A stretch of DNA of 64,000 nt, from positions 3,510,501 to 3,574,500 of the forward strand of contig NZ_CP024311.1 of the NCBI RefSeq assembly GCF_002944315.1, given 5' to 3'. The stretch's first letter is position 1; each line of letters begins with the position of its first letter. Positions 56,280 through 64,000 of the stretch are shown here, piece by piece. A program made the translations under genes and the position numbers. The notes under the pieces were generated by a model. The model saw only the letters and a list, made by a program, of their open reading frames with translations, ran no database searches and was not told the origin of the DNA. This DNA comes from Rhizobium sp. NXC24. Its GTDB lineage: Bacteria > Pseudomonadota > Alphaproteobacteria > Rhizobiales > Rhizobiaceae.

Positions 56280-59200
56280 CTATTCGCCAGTACCCCGGAA
56301 GTTGACACCGATGTCCTTGGTGTAGGTTTCGCCGCGGCTTCCAAGGCTCAGGTTCAAAGCGTAGGACATGACCTGGTATGTCCCTGCGCTGCTGTTCCAC
56401 GCTTCGCGGGGCGCTTGACCGGTCTGATTTCCCGAGCCGTTCGTCCAATGGTCTGCAATGGGAGGAAAATGATCTGCCGAGGCCTCGCGGACAGGGACGA
56501 GCGCGCGGCCGGATGCCGGGTCTTTTTTCACGAACCCCTTGCCCGCCTCCCGTGCAGGGTCTCCCTCGCTCAGGAATTCGTTGCTGTTGTTCGGATTGCG
56601 CAGCGCCGGCAGTTTTTGCTTCACGATGGAATCGCGCATCGACTGGGAGTCCCTGTAGAAGTTCGGACGAATAAATGCACTGCCGCGCTCGCCCGGCCGT
56701 AGCTCGAACTTGCCACCGCCGGCCGGAACGGCATGCTTCGAACCGTGGACGAAGTTGGTGCGCTGCCAACCCGCGGCCCCCTCGTTGCGGTACGACTGTT
56801 TCTTGACGTTACCGTCCGTCGTGACCGTGGTGAATTGGACCGGAACCTCGACTCCGCCGCGCCGAGCCAGAACACTTGCGCTCGCCGTGACCTGTTCGAA
56901 TGCGGCTCCAACCTGAATCCAGGAGTTGACCGGAACGGGTGTGACCGGGCCGAGAGGTTCCAGCTTCACCTGCTTGGGGCTACCGGTTTCTTCTTGGCTG
57001 GCCGACGCAGTAAAGTGGATGGTCTCGCTCTGTTCCTGTTTTGAGTCGACAACCAAGTTGAGCGTCAGCAATTTGTAGCGGCTCTTGATCGGGCCGAGCT
57101 GGTTGCGCACGACTGTCTCGTCGAAATCTTCGGGATTCACGAGTTTCTCCGCATCCGCAATGGCGGCCAGCTTGTCCTTCTTCTTCTGCTCCTCCGTCCG
57201 TTCGTCCGGCTTGTCCTTGCTTGAGAACAGCCTCGCAAACAGCGCCTTCGCCTTGCCGACGATCCAGCCGATCACGGCGTCGAGCGCCTTGTCGACGGTG
57301 GTGCGGACCTTCTGCACCACCCCCATGATCTTGTCGGTGACCTTGCCGAGGCCGAGGAAGCCGGCGAGGAAGCTGATGGCGAGGGACAAAAGGCCAGCGA
57401 GCACGCTTTCGACGCGGTTGGCGGCGGCTGTGATGTTGCCGGCCGCGATGGTGACGATCGAGTCGATAAAGGCGGTCACCACCTGGATGATCTTGGAGAT
57501 CTTCTGTACGAAGACCATGACGGTGTCGTAGATCGAGATGATCGCCGAGATGAAGCCGGCGCCCGGAATGAACATCGCCAGGATCTTCGGGATGGCCTTT
57601 TTGACGATCGAGTCGGTAACGAAGGAGATGATGCCACTGGTCACCTGGTCCTTGAGGTCGGTGAGCTTGCCCTTGATCAGTTCCCATGCCGCCCCGACGC
57701 CACCGACGACCAGCGCCTTGACCACGTCAAAGGCGAGTTCCAGCCCCTGCATGATCTTTTCGCCGTTGGGGCCGAGCGCCTTGACGATCTTGCCGCGGAT
57801 CTGCGCCCAGGTGATGCCGAGAACGCTGAGGGCAAACCTGCCGAGTTCGGGCAGGCTCAATGCCTTGGGAATATAGACGCCTTCGAGCGAGCCGGTGAGC
57901 CAGTCGATGAGGCCGGCCTTAAGGTGGGTGCCGATGCGGTCGGCGAAGTTGGTGAAGCCGAGTTTTCCGGCGCGCACCAGGTTGCCGAGGAAGGGCATGG
58001 GATTTTTGAGGATGCCCTTGAGTGCGGCGCCGGTCCTCCTGATGTAACCCATGAGACCGGGACTGACGACGTCGAAGATGATCTCGAGCAGGTTCCAGAT
58101 CGTCGTCAGGCCCCAGGTGACGAACTCGACGGCTATGGTGAGGAAAGCCTTGGCGACTTTGCCGAAGGCACCCGCGACGGTGATGATGTCGACAAAGGTC
58201 AGGGACGTGAGGATCGCGACGATCCTGCCGGGAACGGCGCGAACCATGCCCATCAGGCCCGATAGCGCGCCCTGGAACCAGGCCCAGGCGCGCGCGATGG
58301 CGTTACCCTTCTTGATGTTCTCCCAGATTTCCTCCTGGCCGATCAGCTTCATGAAGCCGCCGAGCAGGTTTTCGGCCGTGCGTGCCACCGGCTCGGCAGT
58401 GACCGGATCCTCGCCGAGGACGGCGCATAGCAGGTCATAACCACGAGTGCCCAGGGCCAGCGCGGCAAGGGGTTTGAGGATCGCGTCCTTGACGAGCTTC
58501 AGCAGTTCGGTCGCCGTTGAGGTGGCAAAGCTGATCAGCCGGCCGATCGGCTCGGTGAAGATGCGTTTGGCGCGTTCCCACACGCCGCCGAGATCAAAGA
58601 TGTCGGTCCAACTGAGGGAATCCATGAAGCCACGCAGGGCCGCGATTATGCCGGCACCGATATTGCCCAGCGTGGCGAGCTGCTGTTCGATCCAGGACGC
58701 GGCCTTGTTGATGACACCATGATTGTCGAGCGCCTGGGTGATGAAGGCGCCGCCCGGCATCAGCTCGATGAGCGCTCGCAAAAGGTTCGCGGCATTGCGG
58801 TCCGCCGAGCGCATATTGACCGGGTTGAAGCCGATGACCAGCGTCAACAACCGGAAGCCGGGAATGGCGTAGGCCCACTCGGCGAACTTGTCCAAGGCGT
58901 CCTGGACGCCAAGGCGCTGCACGGCAGGGGTTGTTGCGGCCGTGCTGACCTGGGGGCTGCGCTGAACCGCGTGCCCCTGCTGGATTGTGTGGGTGAGTTC
59001 GTGGGCAAGGAGATGCTGCCCGTCGCTCGCCCCCGGCTGGTACTGGTCGCGCGAAAAGAAGATGTGGTTCTGGTAGGTGAAGGCGCGGGCACTGAGCTGA
59101 TTGCTGAGGCTCGCCGATTCAGCATCGCGATGGATGCGCACATTGGAGAAGTCGGCGCCGAACCGGGGCTCCATGTGGCCGCGCACGTCGGACGAAAGCG

Positions 59201-59630
59201 GCTCGCCGCCGGTGGTCTTGTTCTGGATGGCAGATTGCACGTAGCCGGCCACGACAGGGGTCGCGCCGCCGCTGCTGCTGGCGCCGGCCGCCGCGTCACG
59301 CTGTAGCTTTTTCTCCTCAGCCGGCGCCTTCTGAAGCTTGCCATCGGGCATTCCTGCGGGCTGGAGCTTGTCGTCCTGCCGGCGTTGAAGTTTTTCCGTG
59401 GGCGCGGGCATGCGCATGACGCGGTCTGCCGTCCGGTCGGCTTCCTGCTCGAACTTGTCGCCCGGCGTGTTGACCGTTATCTTCGTCTGCACTGCGGGGG
59501 CGGAGCTGTGCCGGCCAAGGAAGCCGCCGCTGTCCTTGCGGGCAATGAACGGCTGGCGCGCTGCCTGGCTTACCGAGGCAGAGGTGGTCGAGGATTTCTC
59601 GGCACTGGTCTTGATCGCGCTGGGGGACAC
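56280..59630 (-). CDS. DUF4157-domain protein, probable eCIS cargo/toxin
   Basis: A 1116-residue protein. The N-terminus has FEQEADRTADRVMRM and KLQ repeats, then a DUF4157 domain (about 145-220) with MEPRFGADFSNVRIHRDA and the HELTH motif (210-214). Residues 240-800 are long amphipathic, hydrophobic helices with many V/A/G segments, like pore or tape-measure regions. The final 250 residues form a beta-rich domain followed by a C-terminal module with DHFPPIADHW (1053-1062) reminiscent of an HNH-type nuclease. DUF4157 proteins are common in eCIS loci and are the best candidates for delivered cargo. It begins 14 bp after the tape-measure gene. Confidence 0.85.
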   Translation of the reverse strand: MSPSAIKTSAEKSSTTSASVSQAARQPFIARKDSGGFLGRHSSAPAVQTKITVNTPGDKFEQEADRTADRVMRMPAPTEKLQRRQDDKLQPAGMPDGKLQKAPAEEKKLQRDAAAGASSSGGATPVVAGYVQSAIQNKTTGGEPLSSDVRGHMEPRFGADFSNVRIHRDAESASLSNQLSARAFTYQNHIFFSRDQYQPGASDGQHLLAHELTHTIQQGHAVQRSPQVSTAATTPAVQRLGVQDALDKFAEWAYAIPGFRLLTLVIGFNPVNMRSADRNAANLLRALIELMPGGAFITQALDNHGVINKAASWIEQQLATLGNIGAGIIAALRGFMDSLSWTDIFDLGGVWERAKRIFTEPIGRLISFATSTATELLKLVKDAILKPLAALALGTRGYDLLCAVLGEDPVTAEPVARTAENLLGGFMKLIGQEEIWENIKKGNAIARAWAWFQGALSGLMGMVRAVPGRIVAILTSLTFVDIITVAGAFGKVAKAFLTIAVEFVTWGLTTIWNLLEIIFDVVSPGLMGYIRRTGAALKGILKNPMPFLGNLVRAGKLGFTNFADRIGTHLKAGLIDWLTGSLEGVYIPKALSLPELGRFALSVLGITWAQIRGKIVKALGPNGEKIMQGLELAFDVVKALVVGGVGAAWELIKGKLTDLKDQVTSGIISFVTDSIVKKAIPKILAMFIPGAGFISAIISIYDTVMVFVQKISKIIQVVTAFIDSIVTIAAGNITAAANRVESVLAGLLSLAISFLAGFLGLGKVTDKIMGVVQKVRTTVDKALDAVIGWIVGKAKALFARLFSSKDKPDERTEEQKKKDKLAAIADAEKLVNPEDFDETVVRNQLGPIKSRYKLLTLNLVVDSKQEQSETIHFTASASQEETGSPKQVKLEPLGPVTPVPVNSWIQVGAAFEQVTASASVLARRGGVEVPVQFTTVTTDGNVKKQSYRNEGAAGWQRTNFVHGSKHAVPAGGGKFELRPGERGSAFIRPNFYRDSQSMRDSIVKQKLPALRNPNNSNEFLSEGDPAREAGKGFVKKDPASGRALVPVREASADHFPPIADHWTNGSGNQTGQAPREAWNSSAGTYQVMSYALNLSLGSRGETYTKDIGVNFRGTGE

Positions 59631-59644
59631 CGTTCATCGCCCTT

Positions 59645-61141
59645 TCAACTCATCCATTCCACCAGGAGAGACCTGCTCATCCACGGCAGGCGAACCACGC
59701 TGAGGCCCCAGGGCAACTGGCCGAGGAGGATGTCAAAGTCCAGCGCGTCGACCTGCAGCAGAGTATTGTCGCCACGGCGCGAGAGCTTGCCGGGGCGCAC
59801 CAGAAAGGTGCCGCGCAGAGCGTCAACGGAAGCGTCGCCAAGTGCGCCCCAATGGCAGATCACGGCCTTAAGCAAAGCGCTACACTCGTCTTCCTCCGCG
59901 GCGGTCAGTTCGACAGGAGCATCGGTCGGCTCATCGAGCGGCAAGTTGCAGAGGAGCTTTGGCAGGACCAGCGCATATTCGGGGGGCCGTCGTCCGCCGG
60001 CGGCGAGGAAATGCAGCAGGCAGAGCGCCCGACCCGGCTGAACGAGGGCGCCGTCCACCGCAATGCCCAATGCCTCGAACAGGCGCGGCAGGAACGGGTG
60101 CAGCAGGATCAGCCCGGCGCATTCGACAAAGATGCCCTCTTCGAGTTCGAGCGATGCGCCCGTCTCCTCGCTCGGGCCGTGCATCGGACGCGGTGCCGTG
60201 GCTCGCCCCGGCGTTTCATCGGATCGCGTCCGCAGTCCCACGGCGGCGCGCAGGCCGCGGACGACCGATGCCGGGAGCTGCCGCGGCCCGGGTTCTGCCA
60301 ACGCATCGTGTACCCATTCGGTGACGGCCTCAGTGGCAGCCGGTCCCCTGCCCGATGCCGCCTCGAGAGCGACGACCTGCCACAGCTCTTCGCCGAATTG
60401 TCCAACCATGTCGGACGGAGCCGAAACCTCCTGCATCTCGGCGAGGAGGTTGCGGACAAGGGCGACCGCCTCGGGTGCAGCCGTCCGTAACAGGGCATCG
60501 AGGAAGGATGGTGAGAACTGCCGCACCAAACGAGCTCGCATGGCGGGCGCCGTGATCGCCGCCAGCAGGGCGCGGCCGGTCCCCGCCATGGGTGCGATAC
60601 CGTTCCAGGACGCCGTCATCGCCGCCTCGAGCGACTGTCCATTGGGCAACCGAAACCACCATGGCAGCCTGCCGGTCGTGAGGAAGTGGAGGAACGCCCG
60701 GTTGAGGAACTGGACACCCGTCCGACGCTCGATCCCGCCGGCAGCGTCCGTGTCGTCGGCGGTTAGGTGCGACCCGCCACCGATGGCGCCGTGGCGGCGC
60801 TGCAGTGCGCCGCCACGGCCCGCGGCGCGGTCGTCGATCTCGCGTCTCAGCGCCTCGGTCACCGCGCCAACGAAATCGCGCTCGAAGGTCTCGGCGGAGA
60901 ACGATCCGGCGTCGATGAGGAGGCTGTCGATCGACCAGTATTCGTCGGGTGGGGCGATGCGATCGAGCGTCTCCCCGAGCGCCGGACCGAGCCAATCGCG
61001 ACACAGGCCGGCAACCCGGCGTTGGAGCGCAAAGCCATCCGCTTCACTGACCGGAAGGTTTACCTCGACGATCTGGCGCCGGATGACATGGGGCTGCACG
61101 GCCGGCCCGGCACGGATCATGGTGCGTGAGGGACCGGCCAT
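59645..61141 (-). CDS. Contractile injection system tape-measure protein
   Basis: A 498-residue protein. The N-terminus HVIRRQIVEVNLPVSEADGF, RDWLGPALGETLDRI and EYWSIDSLLIDAGSFSAETFE has the typical opening of the CIS tape-measure family (PF19268-like). The C-terminal part (LLHPFLPRLFEALGIAVDG, CLLHFLAAGGRRPPEYALVLPKLLCNLP) is the other family-typical block. Tape-measure proteins set sheath length and sit inside the tube. Its ATG at 61141 shares one base with the stop of the gene upstream. An internal ATG at 61120 is possible. Confidence 0.85.
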   Translation of the reverse strand: MAGPSRTMIRAGPAVQPHVIRRQIVEVNLPVSEADGFALQRRVAGLCRDWLGPALGETLDRIAPPDEYWSIDSLLIDAGSFSAETFERDFVGAVTEALRREIDDRAAGRGGALQRRHGAIGGGSHLTADDTDAAGGIERRTGVQFLNRAFLHFLTTGRLPWWFRLPNGQSLEAAMTASWNGIAPMAGTGRALLAAITAPAMRARLVRQFSPSFLDALLRTAAPEAVALVRNLLAEMQEVSAPSDMVGQFGEELWQVVALEAASGRGPAATEAVTEWVHDALAEPGPRQLPASVVRGLRAAVGLRTRSDETPGRATAPRPMHGPSEETGASLELEEGIFVECAGLILLHPFLPRLFEALGIAVDGALVQPGRALCLLHFLAAGGRRPPEYALVLPKLLCNLPLDEPTDAPVELTAAEEDECSALLKAVICHWGALGDASVDALRGTFLVRPGKLSRRGDNTLLQVDALDFDILLGQLPWGLSVVRLPWMSRSLLVEWMS

Positions 61142-64000
61142 CAGCCCACCTCCACGAAGATCGTTTCGGAAACGTTGCAGCCATCCTTGGTGAACGCCGT
61201 AACGGTTATGCGCTTCTGACCGGAAGAAAGGAACGTCGTGTCGAACGGGTTGGAGTGGCCGAGTGCCGGGGCTGCGTCCTGGACCTCCCAGAGATAGCTG
61301 AGGCCGGGATCAGGGTCCGCGGTGACAGCTGCCCAAAGCGCAGCACCATTCTGCTTGGTCTCGATGGTCAGCCTGATATCGGGCTCGTTGCAGATTGGCG
61401 TGGGACCCGAGACCGGGGGGCACTTGTTCCATGTCATCCCCCCGAACGGCGGTATCCTGATCCATTCCGCGCCGTCGACGATGATCTGGGTGCCCCCATC
61501 GTTGCTGTAGATGAACAGCTTCTCTTCCCTGATGGTGCTGTCGCCATTGGGATGTCGGTACTCGATGAGGACATTCATCTTGATCTCGAACGGCAGGCAC
61601 TCGAAGTGGTCGATCCACAGGGTGCCGAGCCGTCCCGGATCAGCGGCTTCATAGGAGGTTTCAAACCATTGGGGGCCGCCGGGCCGCGACAGATCCGGAT
61701 TGTTGCCCATCAGCTCGTTGATCTGTTTGAGCCACTTCCTGACCGTTCCCGGGAACCTGCCAGTGGTTAGCTGGCCGGGCGTTGCCTGAAGGAGCGGTTC
61801 GATTTCGCCGCCCAGGTCGATGGCGTTGCCCGACTCTGTCCAGACCACGAACGAGAGCTTGGTGAGTTCGTAGTTGAGGTATTTCGTTACGGTACCGGGG
61901 TCGGGCATCCACAAGCGGTGACCGCGGCGAATGAAGACGCCGCCACAGGGGAGATCGCAGGGTGGCTCGCACTCGTGGATGACGCCCATGCTGTTGGTGC
62001 AGGCCCTGTCGTCGCGGACGTCGATGTTGGCCTGCTTGCCGCTGGGTGTCGGATCGGTGGTGAAGGCGCCACCGGCAAAGAGTGTGCCGTTGACGTCGTA
62101 GGGTGGAGTTCCTCCGCCGATGTCGACCGTCGCGGTGTAGGTGCCATCGTCGTTGCAGTGGAATTTCGGAGCGCCGATGCTGATCTGGGTAGCGACCGTG
62201 ACTGACTGGGCGGCGGCTTCGACCCCGGCGCTGTCGCGCAGCTTCAGACTGTGCTGCCCCACCGCGAGGGAGAGCGGACTGCTCAGGGGCTGGTAGGCGG
62301 CGTTGTCGACCTTGATTTGGTAGGGCGCCGTGCCGTCCTGCACCGTGATGGTTACCGGGGCCTTGTCGTTCTGCCCTGTGCAGCCAACTGTCGCCGTGAA
62401 GGTCGGTGGCGGGACGACGACGCACTCGTGGGTGAACTCTATCCTGGCCGAGCAGCCGCGGCTGTCGACGACCTCTATCTGGACCGTCGAACCGCTCGGC
62501 GCCGGCTTGGTGGTGAAGGTGGTGCCGGTGATGAGGTCGCCGTTGATCCGGAACGGAGCGGTACCGCCCTTGATGGCAACGGTGGAGACGAATTGGTCGC
62601 CGCTGCAATCAAAGCCGATTTCCTCTAGAACGAGCACGTCAGCGACGGTGATCTCCTGCTCGGTGGCCTCGGTGCCGTCGGCGTCGCGGACCCTGAGCTT
62701 GTGCCTGCCGGGCTGCAGCGACAGCGGGTTGATCAACGGGCTGTATTCCCGGTCGTCGACGGCAACGTCATACGGAGCAACCCCGCCCCTGACTTCGATC
62801 GAGACGTTGGCAAACCCTTTGGCGCTCGTACATCCGATGCCGATGGTGAAGACGGGCGGCTCCTTGGGGAGGACGTAGTTGACCGCGAGGCCCTCGCTCG
62901 ACACCCGGTACGGCAGGTAAAAATCAGCGATGACAACGCCGTTCGGCAGGGCGCTGACGGTCTTGGCGATCAGCTGGGTCGATGTGTCGTCGAGGCCAGG
63001 GCGCGTACGATAGCCGCCCAACGGGATCTTGCCGGTCAGCGAGCCGATCAGCAGTTCGACATCGGCGTTTCCCACCAGCGCCTGGTTGCTGCCGATGCGG
63101 GTAATGGCCTCAAGCAGTTCATCGCTCGGCGGCGTGCCGATGCCTGACGCGCGCTGGCGCGCGACGACCTCGATATCGGTCGGCTGGCCCCGATCGTCGA
63201 TCGCGGTCAAGCGATCGGGGGCGTCTTCCCTGGTAGTCTCGGCGAAAATCGCCTCCGCCCTGATCCGGATACCCTCTGGTGTGGTGTCACGCCTGTCATC
63301 GCCATGATAAACGACGATGAAGGTACCGCCGAACGGCGCTCCCGCCTTGTGCTGAATTCCGGGATGCTCGGCCAGGAAATTGGTGAGGACCTGGCGCTTG
63401 CGCAGTTCGGCGATGCGGCGCAGATACTCGTCACGGAGCGAATTGATCGACTCCAGCCTGCCGCCGAACAGGATTGCCTCACAAAGGTCGACGAACTGCT
63501 CGATGGGCGCAAAGCTCTGCAGGTCCGATACGGACGCTTGGACCAGCAGAGACCGGTAAAACCGAATCAGTGCCAGCAGGTCCTGGTACCGGTTGAGAAA
63601 CGTCGGATGGAGCAGCGCTTCAAGACGGTTGGGAAGCACGTCTGCGACCGAACTGACGTAATATATGATTGCCGCAAGAGCGTGCCTCTGGGCCGAGATG
63701 TCGGTGGGGCCGAACAAGTCGCGGAAGAGGAGCTGCAGGGCGGCGATCGTGATCCCGCTCTGATCGATCTCCGCGTAGGGACGCGACTGAAAGTACGTGA
63801 GGTTTTTCTCGTACCCCGCTCCGATCGTCTTCTTGGTATACTTGAAGGTGGGCACATACCGTTTTAGCAGCGGCAGCTTCGGGAAGTCGGCGGGGCGCTC
63901 TTCCTCTACCTCCGGCGTGGGAACTTCGTAGACCTGCCGCGCCGCTTCGGCGAGCGAGGACAGCAGGTCCTCGCGCAGCGCATCGTAGAGCGCTTCCAGA
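61141..64000 (-). CDS. Large Ig-like repeat protein of the eCIS locus, 5' end beyond window
   Basis: At least 952 residues. The frame is open through the right edge, and a GTG at 63855 is internal, not the start. The N-terminal ~330 residues are alpha-helical (YFQSRPYAEIDQSGITIAAL, FRDLFGPTDISAQRHAL) and of no recognised family. Two tandem ~150-residue units (62850-61963) follow, each a pair of SprB/PKD-like beta domains with the same cysteine spacing (FTIGIGC/FTATVGC to HEC). The C-terminal 270 residues contain a unique domain and a final PKD-like domain (LSYLWEV to CNVSETIFVEVG). It may be a baseplate or fibre component, or a surface adhesin of the particle (inference). Confidence 0.75.
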   Translation of the reverse strand, partial: LEALYDALREDLLSSLAEAARQVYEVPTPEVEEERPADFPKLPLLKRYVPTFKYTKKTIGAGYEKNLTYFQSRPYAEIDQSGITIAALQLLFRDLFGPTDISAQRHALAAIIYYVSSVADVLPNRLEALLHPTFLNRYQDLLALIRFYRSLLVQASVSDLQSFAPIEQFVDLCEAILFGGRLESINSLRDEYLRRIAELRKRQVLTNFLAEHPGIQHKAGAPFGGTFIVVYHGDDRRDTTPEGIRIRAEAIFAETTREDAPDRLTAIDDRGQPTDIEVVARQRASGIGTPPSDELLEAITRIGSNQALVGNADVELLIGSLTGKIPLGGYRTRPGLDDTSTQLIAKTVSALPNGVVIADFYLPYRVSSEGLAVNYVLPKEPPVFTIGIGCTSAKGFANVSIEVRGGVAPYDVAVDDREYSPLINPLSLQPGRHKLRVRDADGTEATEQEITVADVLVLEEIGFDCSGDQFVSTVAIKGGTAPFRINGDLITGTTFTTKPAPSGSTVQIEVVDSRGCSARIEFTHECVVVPPPTFTATVGCTGQNDKAPVTITVQDGTAPYQIKVDNAAYQPLSSPLSLAVGQHSLKLRDSAGVEAAAQSVTVATQISIGAPKFHCNDDGTYTATVDIGGGTPPYDVNGTLFAGGAFTTDPTPSGKQANIDVRDDRACTNSMGVIHECEPPCDLPCGGVFIRRGHRLWMPDPGTVTKYLNYELTKLSFVVWTESGNAIDLGGEIEPLLQATPGQLTTGRFPGTVRKWLKQINELMGNNPDLSRPGGPQWFETSYEAADPGRLGTLWIDHFECLPFEIKMNVLIEYRHPNGDSTIREEKLFIYSNDGGTQIIVDGAEWIRIPPFGGMTWNKCPPVSGPTPICNEPDIRLTIETKQNGAALWAAVTADPDPGLSYLWEVQDAAPALGHSNPFDTTFLSSGQKRITVTAFTKDGCNVSETIFVEVG

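Noticed and set aside
56268..56769. N-terminal extension of the AAA+ ATPase to 56769.
   Set aside because: It would overlap the DUF4157 gene by about 490 bp, and the extension has an Arg-rich antisense-like composition.
61141..63855. Treating GTG at 63855 as the start of the Ig-like protein.
   Set aside because: The frame remains open with sensible sequence (LEALYDALREDLLSSLAEAA) up to the edge, so the gene starts outside the window.

Overview
The window looks like part of a Rhizobium-type genome (Rhizobiaceae, Alphaproteobacteria). The evidence is high GC with strong third-position GC bias, many carbohydrate ABC operons each paired with a LacI/GntR/AraC regulator, several Rhizobiales-style dispersed palindromes in intergenic gaps, and families common in rhizobia (class III cyclase, persulfide dioxygenase-rhodanese fusion, SlyX, BI-1). 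No rRNA, intact tRNA, CRISPR array or intact insertion sequence is visible. Species assignment is inference.

Region 1 (1-10.7 kb, all minus strand) is a catabolic operon headed by a LacI regulator: Gfo/Idh/MocA dehydrogenase, CoA-transferase, enoyl-CoA hydratase, aldehyde dehydrogenase, a complete sugar-type ABC importer and a GMC oxidoreductase cut by the left edge. Two TTGGAACG-type operators lie upstream of the LacI gene. The mix suggests uptake of a polyol or glycoside-like compound, its oxidation to an acid and CoA-dependent breakdown.

Region 2 (11-16.6 kb) is housekeeping and stress: BI-1 membrane protein, ECF sigma/anti-sigma pair, Nudix hydrolase, exported MsrA, GNAT acetyltransferase divergent from a LysR regulator, and SlyX. 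Region 3 (16.6-22.9 kb) is a translationally coupled operon of a metallophosphoesterase and a second ABC importer, with a convergent LacI gene. Region 4 (23-30.8 kb) has a LysR gene divergent from an EmrAB-type efflux pair whose membrane fusion gene is frameshifted, a class III cyclase, an SDR remnant, an AraC regulator and a YWTD beta-propeller protein. Region 5 (30.8-36.8 kb) carries an oxidative sugar module (KGSA-type dehydrogenase, SDR, aldose epimerase) with a divergent FCD-type GntR regulator, followed by an MscS channel fused to a cyclic-nucleotide-binding domain.

Region 6 (36.9-42.8 kb) holds an S10 peptidase, dienelactone hydrolase, an isochorismatase-fold protein lacking its cysteine, a MarR gene divergent from a haloalkane dehalogenase over two tandem operators, and a persulfide dioxygenase-rhodanese fusion. 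A gap at 42.8-43.8 kb has three tandem minus-strand intrinsic terminators and probably encodes small RNAs. Region 7 (43.8-50.1 kb) holds a ChaA-like antiporter, a DedA protein and an RND efflux pair. Region 8 (50.3-53.7 kb) holds secreted hypothetical proteins and a glycosyltransferase-like protein.

After about 1.2 kb of degenerate DNA, 54.9 kb to the right edge (minus strand) is the end of an extracellular contractile injection system (eCIS) locus: AAA+ ATPase, a 1116-residue DUF4157 protein that is the best candidate cargo/toxin, a tape-measure protein, and a large Ig-like-repeat protein that continues beyond the window. This is the most unusual system here. The structural genes (sheath, tube, baseplate) would be expected beyond position 64000.
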